Position numbers and translations under genes: made by a program. A stretch of 37,318 nt of DNA, from assembly GCA_963934015.1 (NCBI GenBank), contig CAWVWT010000021.1:1-37318 (forward strand), given 5' to 3'. Source of the DNA: MGIIb-P sp963934015 (GTDB lineage: Archaea > Thermoplasmatota > Poseidoniia > Poseidoniales > Thalassarchaeaceae). The notes beneath the pieces are model-generated. The model saw nothing but the letters and a program-made list of their open reading frames with translations, was not told the DNA's origin and ran no database searches. Below, in pieces: positions 1 to 8,935 of the stretch. Positions within the stretch are counted from its first letter, which is position 1, and each line of letters opens with the position of its first letter.

Positions 1-1362
1 GTCCCTATCGGCGTCAATCGAACACACGTCAAGTACATCGAGACAGGAACCTATCCCGATTCATCAAGAGAGTTCAGCGTCCATCGCTGCAACCATTGTG
101 AGGATGCACCCTGTACAACCATCTGCCCCACCTATGCATTGTTCACACGTGAAGATGGAATTGTAGATTTTGACAATGATCGGTGTATTGGTTGCAAGTC
201 GTGTATGCAAGCCTGTCCTTACGATGCATTGTACATCGATCCAAACGAAGGTACGGCGGCCAAGTGCAACTACTGTGCGCACCGTGTTGAGAACTCCTAC
301 GAGCCAGCATGCGTGATTGTATGTCCCACCGAATCGATTGTCAGTGGAGATTTGGATGACCCGCATTCACCAATTTCAATTCGAATTGCGGAGAACGATG
401 TCAAAGTTCGCAAGCCTGAGGCCGGTACCAAGCCCAACGTCTTCTATGTCGAGACCAGTGATGAGATGCTGGACCCTGCTGCAACTGCGGTGACTGGTAT
501 TGGAATGTGGACCGATCAGGCACATGGAGTCGGCCACTTCGCCAAGTATGCAGATTCTCGATTGGCTGAGGCCGATACCCCTTCGATGCTGGTCCAACTC
601 GCACTGGAAAAGAAAGCTAAAGCTGCAAACCCACGTGACAGGGCGATTATTCGGGATGTTATGGCTAAACTTGAGGAAGATACGCCCAAGGCCACTCGTG
701 CATATGATCAACCGAGCAAAGGTATCCTTTGGGATGGGGAGGTTGCCGCCTACATTGTCACAAAAGCCGCAGCATCTGGCTTCTATATCCTGCTCATGCT
801 CTTGGTGATGTATGGAATCACTGAGATTGAGTGGCTCATTCTCCCCGGCTTCTTTGTTAGTATCTCTTTACTGGGTGTCACTGGTTTACTACTGGTCAAG
901 GATTTGGATAAGCCTGGCCGATTTGTATACGTTCTTCTGCGACCCAATTGGGATTCATGGCTGGTCCGTGGGGCCTACATATTGACTGCTTTTGGTGGAA
1001 TTCTTTGTGCCCACGTGGTTGTCTCATTGTTCGACTATGCAGAGGTGTGGCATACACGCTTGGCCTTTGCAGGAATTCCGTTGGCATGGATGACTGGCGC
1101 TTACACAGGTTGGTTGCTCAAGCAGGCCAAGGGTCGTACGATGTGGGCACAACGCTCTGATTCAGAGATTGCCATCAGTGGAACCTTCGAGATGCTCCTA
1201 TGTGGTGGATTGCCTCTTCTTGTTCTTTGGATGACCGATTGGAAACAGCCGGAGTCACAGATGATTATCGGGGCCTCTGTAGTTTTGGCATTCATCTATT
1301 GGTTTGGATTCAAACACATTCGACACGGACTACGAGAAGCTCAGATGGACCCCTTATTGTGA
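1..1362 (+). CDS. Fe-S/NrfD fusion membrane subunit of a molybdopterin oxidoreductase (5' partial)
   Basis: The gene is open at the window edge, so the N-terminus is missing; 453 codons are visible. Three cysteine clusters typical of DmsB/PsrB-type electron-transfer subunits can be seen: C-x2-C-x4-C-x3-C near visible residue 34, C-x2-C-x2-C-x3-C near residue 62, and C-x2-C-x11-C-x3-C near residue 89. A fourth probably lies upstream of the window. From about visible residue 250 to 437 there are roughly six hydrophobic segments, resembling the NrfD/PsrC quinone-interacting membrane subunit. These two functions are usually separate polypeptides, so this is a fusion. The next gene encodes the matching molybdopterin catalytic subunit, starting 10 nt after this stop. 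Inferred role: passing electrons between the quinone pool and the catalytic subunit. Direction and substrate cannot be told from sequence. Confidence 0.85.
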   Translation, partial: VPIGVNRTHVKYIETGTYPDSSREFSVHRCNHCEDAPCTTICPTYALFTREDGIVDFDNDRCIGCKSCMQACPYDALYIDPNEGTAAKCNYCAHRVENSYEPACVIVCPTESIVSGDLDDPHSPISIRIAENDVKVRKPEAGTKPNVFYVETSDEMLDPAATAVTGIGMWTDQAHGVGHFAKYADSRLAEADTPSMLVQLALEKKAKAANPRDRAIIRDVMAKLEEDTPKATRAYDQPSKGILWDGEVAAYIVTKAAASGFYILLMLLVMYGITEIEWLILPGFFVSISLLGVTGLLLVKDLDKPGRFVYVLLRPNWDSWLVRGAYILTAFGGILCAHVVVSLFDYAEVWHTRLAFAGIPLAWMTGAYTGWLLKQAKGRTMWAQRSDSEIAISGTFEMLLCGGLPLLVLWMTDWKQPESQMIIGASVVLAFIYWFGFKHIRHGLREAQMDPLL

Positions 1363-1366
1363 GGTG
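1360..1366 (+). promoter_or_regulatory. Stop codon fused to Shine-Dalgarno (TGAGGTG)
   Basis: The TGA stop of the Fe-S/NrfD gene forms the first three bases of TGAGGTG. This matches the archaeal 16S anti-SD and lies 6 nt before the ATG at 1373. It decides the start of the oxidoreductase gene and suggests translational coupling. Confidence 0.7.
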
Positions 1367-1372
1367 AAAAGG

Positions 1373-4102
1373 ATGGCCCGTTCACTCATCGAAAGAATCG
1401 CTCAGGGCCTGCGCATCATCCCAAATCTAGACCGTAAGCACACCCTCAGTACGGGCGCATCTCTACGAAAGTTCCCTTCACCCGATGATTGGCACGATCA
1501 CGTCGAACTCGACGCACAGGCCTGGCCTGAGCAAGTTGAGAAGCGATACAGTCTGGTGCCGACGACTTGCTTCAACTGCGAATCTGCATGTGGACTTCTG
1601 GCCTATATCGACAAGGATAGTGGCGAAGTACAGAAATTTGAGGGGAACCCGCACCATCCTGGTTCACGCGGTCGTAACTGTGCCAAAGGACCTGCTACAA
1701 TCAATCAAATCCAGGATACAGAACGAATCCTGCACCCCATGAAGCGTGTTGGGAAGCGCGGAGATGGGGGATGGGAACAAATCTCTTGGAGCCAAGCACT
1801 CGATGAGATTGCTACCAAGATTCGCACCTCCCTCAAGACTGGAGCCAAAGATCGGGTTGTCTACCACGTAGGCCGACCTGGACATGAGGGGTACACCAAT
1901 CGTATCCTCAAAGCATGGGGTGTAGATGGGCACAATTCTCACACCAATATCTGCAGCGCAGGTGCCCGAACAGGATACGCACTCTGGCATCACCACGACC
2001 GCCCTTCGCCAGACCATGCAAATGCCAAAGTCATCCTACTGTCATCCTCCCATTTGGAAACTGGACATTACTTCAATCCGCACGCTCAGAGGATATTGGA
2101 AGGAATGATGGATGGTGCCAAACTGATTGTCATCGACCCTCGTCTATCCAACACAGCGGCCATGGCAGATCATTGGTTGCCAACTTGGCCCGGTTCTGAA
2201 ACTGTACTGTTCCTGTGCTGGGCTCGGATGATTATTGAGAAAGGATTGGTCAACCGTGATTTTGTCGAGAACCAAGTCAATTGGCAGGATTGGATGAAAG
2301 CTGTACACTCCAATGAAGACTCCACTTACGAACGATTCCTCGAACTATTGCTTGATGAATACGCTGAGTACACACCCGAATATGCGGCAGAAGAATGCCG
2401 TATCCCTGTCGAGCAAGTCATTGAAGCTGGTGAAGCGGTGGTCAATGCAGGCACTCAACTTTGCACACACGTGTGGCGCAGTGCAGCGATTGGGAACCTC
2501 GGTGGCTGGCAGGTCAGTCGCGCCTTACACTTTCTCAATGTACTTACTGGTAGCGTGGGGACTGAGGGGGGGACAGCTCCCAATTCATGGTCGAAATTCA
2601 AGCCTGAATTATTTGATGAACCCCCTGATCCAGATGGCTGGAACGAGTTACATTTCCCACCTGAATACATGCTGTCTCATTATGAGATGAGCCACATCCT
2701 ACCACACTTGGTGAAGGATGGCCGTGGGACAATGGATGTTTACTTCACTCGCGTCTTCAATCCAGTCTGGACTTACCCTGATGGATTCTCATGGATGGAG
2801 ATGCTTCAGAATGAGAACAGTATCGGTTGCCACATCGCGCTGACGCCGACATGGAACGAGACCGCCTTCTTCGCTGACTATGTTCTACCAATGGGTCACG
2901 CTTCAGAGAGACACGACGTCAATTCCTACGCGACCAGTTCTGGAAAGTGGGTGGCATTTCGTCAACCCGTGCTGCGTGAATATGCACGTCGTGAAGGCAA
3001 GGATGTGACTTTCACTTACGAGATCAATCCCGGTGAAGTGTGGGAGGAAGATGAGTTCTGGAATGAACTCAGTCTCCGCATCGACCCCGATGGTGAAATG
3101 GGTATTAAAAAGCACTTCGAATCCCCCTATAGACCGGGTGAATCAATTACAATTGATGAGTATTATCAATATCTCTTTGAACGCGTCCCAGGGCTGCCTG
3201 AAGCGGCTAAAGAAGAGGATGTCACAGAACTGGATTACATGCGTAAACATGGCGCCTTCATGATTGAACCCGCCACTTATGAAAAACACAAGGAGGAAGG
3301 CTGGCCTACACCCAGTGGGAAGCAGGAGTTCTACTCACAGACAATGATCGACTTTGGCTACCCTGAGCACGCCATCCCCCACTTCAGAGTCAAGAGTCAG
3401 GTCCATCCCTCGCACTTGACCGGCGAAGATGAGTACTGCTTGTTGCCGAACTTCCGATTGCCACAGCACATCCATTCCCGTTCAGCCAATGCCAAATGGT
3501 TGGTTGAAATCGCCCACCGTAATCCCATTTGGATTCATCCAAAAGATGCAGCTAAGCTTGGTATTGAGGAAGGTGACCTTCTGAAGATTGAAACTGAGAT
3601 TGGTTGGTTTGTTGACAAGGTTTGGGTCACTGAAAGTATCAAGCCTGGCGTGGTTGGTTGCAGCCATCACATCGGACGTTGGAGGCGTAAACAAGATCGC
3701 GGAAACCGCTTCCTGACCAATGAGGTCAAGATTGACGATCAAGGCGATGGAAAGATGCGTATGCGCACCGTCAGTGGTGTGCAGCCCTTTGAGTCAGAAG
3801 ATCCTGACACAAATCGAATCTGGTGGCGGGATGGTGGTGTACATCAGAATATCACACACGCGGTTCAACCTGACCCTATCTCCGGTGCGCACTGTTGGTT
3901 GCAGAAGGTTCGTCTTTCCAAACCCGGTCCTGATGAACAGTATGGTGATGTGGAAGTGGATACTGAGAAGTCGTTTGCTTACTACAAGAAGTGGAACGAG
4001 ATGGCTCTCGAGAATGAGACGCATCCTCGTGGCGAACGCCGCCCATTGTGGATGAAGCGACCATTGTCTCCTCAGAAGAAACACTGGTTCATGCCGAAAT
4101 AA
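1373..4102 (+). CDS. Molybdopterin oxidoreductase catalytic subunit (DMSO reductase family)
   Basis: This 909-residue protein has the N-terminal 4Fe-4S site C66-x2-C69-x3-C73...C103 of the DMSO reductase superfamily, followed by the usual molybdopterin-guanine-dinucleotide domains and a C-terminal dinucleotide-binding domain from about residue 690. The residue at the molybdenum-ligand position appears to be Cys194, in NICSAGAR, as in polysulfide/thiosulfate reductase and Nap-type enzymes; it is a normal TGC codon. An upstream ATG at 1304 lies inside the previous gene, but the TGAGGTG site at 1360-1366 points to 1373. No twin-arginine signal is visible at the N-terminus, which is unusual for a PsrA-like exported subunit. 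The end overlaps the opposing TauE/SafE gene by 14 nt. Substrate unknown; a sulfur compound is a guess from the neighbour. Confidence 0.85.
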   Translation: MARSLIERIAQGLRIIPNLDRKHTLSTGASLRKFPSPDDWHDHVELDAQAWPEQVEKRYSLVPTTCFNCESACGLLAYIDKDSGEVQKFEGNPHHPGSRGRNCAKGPATINQIQDTERILHPMKRVGKRGDGGWEQISWSQALDEIATKIRTSLKTGAKDRVVYHVGRPGHEGYTNRILKAWGVDGHNSHTNICSAGARTGYALWHHHDRPSPDHANAKVILLSSSHLETGHYFNPHAQRILEGMMDGAKLIVIDPRLSNTAAMADHWLPTWPGSETVLFLCWARMIIEKGLVNRDFVENQVNWQDWMKAVHSNEDSTYERFLELLLDEYAEYTPEYAAEECRIPVEQVIEAGEAVVNAGTQLCTHVWRSAAIGNLGGWQVSRALHFLNVLTGSVGTEGGTAPNSWSKFKPELFDEPPDPDGWNELHFPPEYMLSHYEMSHILPHLVKDGRGTMDVYFTRVFNPVWTYPDGFSWMEMLQNENSIGCHIALTPTWNETAFFADYVLPMGHASERHDVNSYATSSGKWVAFRQPVLREYARREGKDVTFTYEINPGEVWEEDEFWNELSLRIDPDGEMGIKKHFESPYRPGESITIDEYYQYLFERVPGLPEAAKEEDVTELDYMRKHGAFMIEPATYEKHKEEGWPTPSGKQEFYSQTMIDFGYPEHAIPHFRVKSQVHPSHLTGEDEYCLLPNFRLPQHIHSRSANAKWLVEIAHRNPIWIHPKDAAKLGIEEGDLLKIETEIGWFVDKVWVTESIKPGVVGCSHHIGRWRRKQDRGNRFLTNEVKIDDQGDGKMRMRTVSGVQPFESEDPDTNRIWWRDGGVHQNITHAVQPDPISGAHCWLQKVRLSKPGPDEQYGDVEVDTEKSFAYYKKWNEMALENETHPRGERRPLWMKRPLSPQKKHWFMPK

Positions 4103-4880
4103 GATCGGTTAGATACCTGAGCAGACTTATGCTGACCATGGTGATGAACACCCAAGTGATTACTGTAGTGGGTAGATATTTGACCGAATATTTTCCACCA
4201 AGGTAGGCAAAGGTCAATGCAAGAATTGGTGTTAGAATCAACAGTACCATCTCGACATCTGCCAATCCGCCCAAACCCCTGGCAATCGAATGTGTGGCGA
4301 TGGCGACTGGAACAACTATTGACGCAATGGCAAAGGAGGTTCCCGCAGCATCGCGCACCCCAAGTCCCCCCCAACCTCGATTCATGGTGACATAGATTGA
4401 ACCCCCACCGATACCGAGCAGGCCACAGGCGAATCCACCGATGCCTGTACCGATTCGGTAAGTCTTGGGTTCCAATTCACCTTTTGTCATTTCAGAATCA
4501 GTTCGCATGCGACGTATGGTTTGGTAGAGGACCCAGGATGTCAGGCACAGTGCAATGAATTTGACCATTCCGTCACTGACTTTTTCAATCACCCAAATAC
4601 TGGTGAGTGAGCCGATTACTGCGGCGGGTAAAGCGGTCATGACAGCCAATTTGACACAGTTCATATCGACTAATTGTTCGGCGCGATGCGCCTGTGCACT
4701 GCCTAATGCCGTACACAGAACCAAAGCCAATGAACCCAAAATTGAGGTCTCAAATGGCAGACCTGCAAGATAGTGAAGGATCGGCACATACAGCAATCCA
4801 CCACCCAATCCTACTGGACTGAATAGAACGACAACAATCAACAGAAGAGCGACCACTCCAAGTGCTTCAAGTGTGACCAA
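4089..4880 (-). CDS. TauE/SafE family membrane permease
   Basis: The protein has about 263 residues and seven to eight hydrophobic segments. It contains the two glycine-rich repeats of TauE/SafE (formerly DUF81) permeases: GLGGGLLYVP near residue 25 and GLLGIGGGSIYV near residue 155. The family is linked to export of sulfite, sulfoacetate and other organosulfur anions, but specificity cannot be read here. No ATG fits the N-terminus. The TTG at 4880 is chosen because TGAGGG, containing the stop of the upstream thiolase gene, lies 6 nt before it. The last 14 nt overlap the end of the oppositely oriented molybdopterin oxidoreductase gene. Its position next to that enzyme makes a sulfur-anion link attractive but unproven. 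Confidence 0.85.
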   Translation of the reverse strand: MVTLEALGVVALLLIVVVLFSPVGLGGGLLYVPILHYLAGLPFETSILGSLALVLCTALGSAQAHRAEQLVDMNCVKLAVMTALPAAVIGSLTSIWVIEKVSDGMVKFIALCLTSWVLYQTIRRMRTDSEMTKGELEPKTYRIGTGIGGFACGLLGIGGGSIYVTMNRGWGGLGVRDAAGTSFAIASIVVPVAIATHSIARGLGGLADVEMVLLILTPILALTFAYLGGKYSVKYLPTTVITWVFITMVSISLLRYLTDLISA

Positions 4881-4889
4881 ATCAAACCC

Positions 4890-6110
4890 TCAGAGAGCCT
4901 CGATGATCATGGCAATACCTTGTCCACCGCCAATGCAGGCAGTGGCCACACCATATTTTCCACCACAACGCTGCAATTCATGCGCGAGAGTGAGAACGAG
5001 GCGGGTCCCTGTGGCAGCCAACGGGTGTCCAAGCCCAACCGCACCGCCGTTGACATTGACCTTCGCAACATCCAGACCGAGGTCCTTGACACAAGCCACT
5101 GCTTGACCAGCGAATGCTTCGTTGATTTCCCAGCGATCGATGTCTTCGATTGTCAGCCCAGCCTTGTCTAGAGCCAGTCGTGAAGATGGCACTGGGCCGT
5201 AAGCCATGATGGCAGGATCCAATCCAACAATGCCCCAGGTGACGATACGTGCCAGGGGCTTATCACCATCTGCAGCTGCTTGACCTGCCGATTTGACCAC
5301 CACGGCTGCACCACCATCGACCACACCAGAGGCGTTGCCAGCGGTGACCAGTGAATCAGGGCCGAATGCTGTTCGTAGTTCTGCTAGCGACTCAGCCGTA
5401 CATCCAAGCACGACGTGATCCTCGTCCTTGTGTCCAACTTCGCCGACAGGAACAATCTCTTGCTCGAAGACACCATTCGCAATCGAGGCTGCAGTTCTGG
5501 CATGCGACAATGCTGCGAATTCGTCGGTCTCTTCACGTGTGACACCCTTGCGCTTGCAAATCTCATCCGAGGTTTGTGCCATGTATGAGCCACACATCCC
5601 ATCGAGCAGATTGGTGAACAGATAGTCTTCCATGTCCTTTGTAAGTTCTGTACCGGCTTGTGGTGGGCGACCCAAACGGAAGGTTTCTCGCATACCACGT
5701 AGGACGTGAGGAGCTTGCGACATGTTCTCCATGCCACCTGCGACTACAGTAGCCGCTTCACCCAATTGGATCATCTGTGCTGCATTGACAATCGCTTGCA
5801 CACCAGAGCCACAGATTCGCGACACTGTAAGCATGGGGACCTCTTGCGGGATGCCAGCGCCTAACCCGGCGTGACGTGCTCCAAAGATGGCCTGGTCACA
5901 GGTTTGCAGGGCATATCCCATGACGACATGATCGACGCTTTCGGGGGCAGTCTCTGTCTTCTCTAGTGCACCCTTGATGGCGATCTCTCCGAGTTTGAGT
6001 GCCGAGGTATCCTTCAGCAACCCACCGGGTTTCCCATCTCCTCTCTTTCCGCCAGACCATTCACAGAAGGGGGTTCTTGCCCCTCCGACGATGACAACAT
6101 CCTCGACCAT
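4890..6110 (-). CDS. Thiolase (acetyl-CoA C-acyltransferase)
   Basis: This 406-residue protein has the full-length thiolase fold. The nucleophilic cysteine is C100 in SRICGSG, the catalytic histidine is in GLGHPLAATG near residue 355, and the second cysteine is in CIGGGQG near residue 391. It condenses two acyl-CoAs or cleaves 3-ketoacyl-CoA. Which direction it works in (fatty acid breakdown, or the acetoacetyl-CoA step of the mevalonate pathway) is not evident, because no beta-oxidation or HMG-CoA genes are in the window. The bacterial-type motif set is complete. The start ATG at 6110 carries a GAAGAACC box 20 nt upstream and an 86-nt gap separates it from the TraB gene, so it may have its own promoter. 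It runs into the TauE/SafE gene with 9 nt between them. Confidence 0.92.
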   Translation of the reverse strand: MVEDVVIVGGARTPFCEWSGGKRGDGKPGGLLKDTSALKLGEIAIKGALEKTETAPESVDHVVMGYALQTCDQAIFGARHAGLGAGIPQEVPMLTVSRICGSGVQAIVNAAQMIQLGEAATVVAGGMENMSQAPHVLRGMRETFRLGRPPQAGTELTKDMEDYLFTNLLDGMCGSYMAQTSDEICKRKGVTREETDEFAALSHARTAASIANGVFEQEIVPVGEVGHKDEDHVVLGCTAESLAELRTAFGPDSLVTAGNASGVVDGGAAVVVKSAGQAAADGDKPLARIVTWGIVGLDPAIMAYGPVPSSRLALDKAGLTIEDIDRWEINEAFAGQAVACVKDLGLDVAKVNVNGGAVGLGHPLAATGTRLVLTLAHELQRCGGKYGVATACIGGGQGIAMIIEAL

Positions 6111-6130
6111 GATACTTCGACCGGCATACG

Positions 6131-6136
6131 GTTCTT
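6131..6136 (-). promoter_or_regulatory. Candidate promoter box AAGAAC upstream of the thiolase gene
   Basis: On the coding strand AAGAAC ends 20 nt before the ATG. Nearly the same box is found 21-22 nt before several other starts here (22178, 28257, 33693). The position would suit an A-rich promoter element driving a leaderless or short-leader transcript. Sequence-only inference. Confidence 0.3.
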
Positions 6137-6196
6137 CAACGGTACGGATGCGTTTTCCCTCATCTTAGGCCAACAAGGCGCACCGACTCGCATATA

Positions 6197-7351
6197 TCAC
6201 AACAGGCTTCCAATAATCGCACTGCCTGCAATCCATGCGCCTGCGGTGGAACCCAAATTGGCGAACGCAGTGACAAGTAAGACACGACCAACTTTGTTCT
6301 TCCAGAACAGAGAGAGTTGATCGAGTTTCAAGAAAGCCTGCAAATCTTTGGTCGATGGAGCCACCACATTCAGTTGAACCAGACCCGCAAACCATCCAGC
6401 CGCTAACATCGGATTCAGTGAAGTAATCGGACTGGCCACGGCTGCTGTAAGGATGGACAGTGGATGTCCTCTGGCAATCGCCGCTCCCAATGCTGCTAGA
6501 ACCGCATTGAGAGCCAGCCAGGTGATGGCCGCTTCCTTGAGTGCGGCCATATCACCTTGCGAGGCCATCCAAGCGAATAGGCCGAGCATGAGGACTGGTA
6601 TACCCCACTTGACGACTTTCCAAGCCGGATGTGGTGGGGCGATGTGATTGAGTTCGCGGTAACGCTCTTTGTCTAACACCATGTTTTGATTGAGATGATG
6701 GGCCACACCTTCGAGGTGGCCAGCACCGATGACTGCCAGCACTTTTCCTTCATGTCGCAATCGTTGGATACTACCTGCCAAAAACTCGTCACGTTCATCG
6801 ATGAGAACTTCGCCAGCAGCAGGCGCCACCTCACGTAATTCCCCCATCAATTGGGTGATTAGATCCGTATTTTCGAGCAATTCCTCAACAGTAATATCCT
6901 CTTGTTCACTCTCATCTTCAAACAATAAAGCAGACATCACCTTCCATTTTTCACGCAATTTCATCTTTCGCCATGCCCTGCGCAGCGTAATCTGAATATC
7001 ACGGTCGACTAGCGCGACTTCTTTCTGAGCTTCAGCAGCAGCCTGTATGGCAGCCAATAGATCGGTACCCGGTTTTTCACCTTCTGCTAGGCCCATGCGA
7101 CGTTGCTCGACTGCAAGCATCGATTGGAACAGGACCAAGGGAGCTTTCCCTTCCCGCAATACTTTGCCCAATGTTTCATTGTCAAATCGGTCAGGGCGCA
7201 TCAGGGCATCCAAGCGGCTTTTGCACAATTCAACCGCAACAAGGTCTGGCTCATACTCAGCCACTTCACGGCGTGCTGCATCGGCGCTGGCCTTGGAAAT
7301 GTGTGCAGTGCCAAGCAGGCGAAGATTCTCATCAATATCGATTACAGTCAT
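6197..7351 (-). CDS. TraB/PrgY family protein with C-terminal membrane domain
   Basis: The protein has 384 residues. The TraB/PrgY (GumN/TIKI-related) domain fills residues 1-225, with the family motifs GTAHISKAS near residue 14, VAVELCKSRLDAL near residue 38 and VIGAGHLEGVAHHL near residue 205. The middle is acidic and helical. From about residue 245 onward there are around four hydrophobic stretches. Family members in Enterococcus limit pheromone signalling, and the fold is related to metal-dependent proteases; the archaeal role is unknown. The start is ATG at 7351, overlapping the folP stop as TGATG, so the two genes are translationally coupled. A TTG one codon earlier is possible. Confidence 0.85.
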   Translation of the reverse strand: MTVIDIDENLRLLGTAHISKASADAARREVAEYEPDLVAVELCKSRLDALMRPDRFDNETLGKVLREGKAPLVLFQSMLAVEQRRMGLAEGEKPGTDLLAAIQAAAEAQKEVALVDRDIQITLRRAWRKMKLREKWKVMSALLFEDESEQEDITVEELLENTDLITQLMGELREVAPAAGEVLIDERDEFLAGSIQRLRHEGKVLAVIGAGHLEGVAHHLNQNMVLDKERYRELNHIAPPHPAWKVVKWGIPVLMLGLFAWMASQGDMAALKEAAITWLALNAVLAALGAAIARGHPLSILTAAVASPITSLNPMLAAGWFAGLVQLNVVAPSTKDLQAFLKLDQLSLFWKNKVGRVLLVTAFANLGSTAGAWIAGSAIIGSLL

Positions 7352-8181
7352 CAAGACAACTCCGGGCGAAGGGTGGCCAGAGTGGTTAGCAAGTCAGTAT
7401 GTGCTTCAACATCGTGAACGCGCAATATGTCCACACCTTCCAACATGGCATGTGCGGCTACACCGAGTGTGCCCGCCAATCTTTGCTCGGTATCTTTTCG
7501 GTCCAATAATTGGGCGAACATGGATTTTCGACTGACACCCCAAAGTATGCTATAGTTCGAATCACTACGAGAGTGAAGCAATTCCAAATTATGGGTCAAT
7601 GTTTTCCCAAATCCGATTCCAGGGTCCAAGCATATCAGGCCTGAATCAAGACCACCCTCGACTAGTTCCGAGGCAGATTTTGTCAACGAATTGTAAACCT
7701 CATCGACTACATCATCATATTCGGGATTTTGCTGCATGTTCCCGGGCTCACCGAGCATATGCATGATACAAACGGCACAACCTCGTTCAATTACGAGGGC
7801 AGCCATTGCAGGATCACGTAATCCACTGACGTCGTTGACCATGTTGGCTCCTGCATCAAGGGCAGCACTCGCCACCTCAACACGCCGCGTGTCGATTGAA
7901 ATCAACCCGTTTGGGTTGGCAGTACGCAGTGCTTGGATGATAGGGATGACCCGGGCAGCCTCCTCTGCTGCAGCAATTGGTTCTGCACCCGGTCGTGTGG
8001 ATTCCCCTCCCACATCGACCCAATCTGCACCCGATGTCCACATTTTCAATCCACGTTCAATCGCTGTATCCAAATCAACTCTGGAGGCTGCATGGAAGGA
8101 GTCAGGTGTGACGTTTAGGATGCCCATTAATCGGCACCTTCCATCAGGACGGCGGCGCAAAAAGGGTCGCAAGTCGCCCAT
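7351..8181 (-). CDS. folP: Dihydropteroate synthase
   Basis: This 276-residue TIM-barrel enzyme joins dihydropterin pyrophosphate to p-aminobenzoate. Signatures seen: MGILNVTPDSF near residue 20, DVGGESTRPGA near residue 58, SIDTRR near residue 97, NDVSGLRD near residue 119, DPGIGFGKT near residue 184, GVSRKS near residue 212 and the terminal RVHDV near residue 255. It is of the bacterial type, whereas many archaea lack a FolP orthologue of this kind. The start at 8181 gives a normal length. A possible upstream start (8235) would add 18 residues overlapping the opposing gene. The ATG at 8181 and the ATG of the divergent gene at 8182 share the palindrome CATATG. FolB is encoded elsewhere in the window at 28775-29143. 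Confidence 0.93.
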   Translation of the reverse strand: MGDLRPFLRRRPDGRCRLMGILNVTPDSFHAASRVDLDTAIERGLKMWTSGADWVDVGGESTRPGAEPIAAAEEAARVIPIIQALRTANPNGLISIDTRRVEVASAALDAGANMVNDVSGLRDPAMAALVIERGCAVCIMHMLGEPGNMQQNPEYDDVVDEVYNSLTKSASELVEGGLDSGLICLDPGIGFGKTLTHNLELLHSRSDSNYSILWGVSRKSMFAQLLDRKDTEQRLAGTLGVAAHAMLEGVDILRVHDVEAHTDLLTTLATLRPELS

Positions 8182-8913
8182 ATGGTGGTCCGGTGGAACG
8201 GCATGGTTTATGATGTGTGGAGAGGGCGTTGGCAACTCGTGGTAGCCGAGGGTGATTCTGAAAGCATGGCACTCGTGCCATTGGATGGTGTAGATGAGGA
8301 TGGAATCCTTTCTTTCTCAGACATAGAATCCTATGGGGGGGAATCTTCAGTCCCAACTGCAGATACGCTGGAATTAGCAGAGTCTATTTTACAAAGATTG
8401 CAGCCAGGAGATCGCCATGAGATGGGGCAAATGGTGTATCGAAACGCCATCGCTTCAGGAGTCCTTGTGATGGCTGTGGCATTGTTCTGGTGGCTCACAG
8501 TTTCCGTATTTGGTAAACAATTGGGCTCCGAAGAAGCCCAACTTTCACTAATTTTAGATTTGAATTACAAATGGGTTTCCGCACTGGTTCCAATACTGAT
8601 TTTTGTGGCCACTACACTGATGAAGTTGTCACGCGAGAAGAGTCAGCCTTGGGCTGGACTAGTCGCTGGCGCCATGATCATTCTTGCCTTGTTCTTGGCC
8701 ATTGAGCCCATTGGCCATCTGGCATTTGGTAGTGCACCTCCAATCATGCTCCTCCATTCTGCTCGCCTCATCACATTGGCTGTCATGGTTCACTATTGTG
8801 CTTCGATGTTCCTCGATGCTTTGTTGCTACGCTGGGTGCGTGATTTACTCGCTAATTTCCCTGTCGATATATCACCTCTCGGTGGTGCTCCCGCTGAGGG
8901 GCAGGCTGAATAA
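8182..8913 (+). CDS. Membrane protein of unknown function
   Basis: I do not recognise this 243-residue protein. Residues 1-85 form a polar, acidic, probably cytoplasmic domain. Four hydrophobic segments follow at about 90-108, 131-148, 157-175 and 186-207, then a short polar tail. It is the first gene of a plus-strand run leading to the tRNA methyltransferase aTrm56 and carAB. The start may be ATG 8182, back to back with folP, or ATG 8203 (beginning MVYDVW). An A-rich box (CAAAAAGG) ends 17 nt before 8182, which slightly favours the first. No catalytic or cofactor motif was found. Confidence 0.75.
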   Translation: MVVRWNGMVYDVWRGRWQLVVAEGDSESMALVPLDGVDEDGILSFSDIESYGGESSVPTADTLELAESILQRLQPGDRHEMGQMVYRNAIASGVLVMAVALFWWLTVSVFGKQLGSEEAQLSLILDLNYKWVSALVPILIFVATTLMKLSREKSQPWAGLVAGAMIILALFLAIEPIGHLAFGSAPPIMLLHSARLITLAVMVHYCASMFLDALLLRWVRDLLANFPVDISPLGGAPAEGQAE

Positions 8914-8935
8914 GCGGCATCTACGGCCTGAATTC

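Noticed and set aside
1952..1954. Possible selenocysteine at the Mo-ligand position of the oxidoreductase
   Set aside because: The codon is TGC, an ordinary cysteine.
8684..8935. Possible longer aTrm56 reading frame starting inside the preceding membrane protein gene
   Set aside because: The extension overlaps the membrane protein in another frame, and aTrm56 similarity begins just after GTG 8936.
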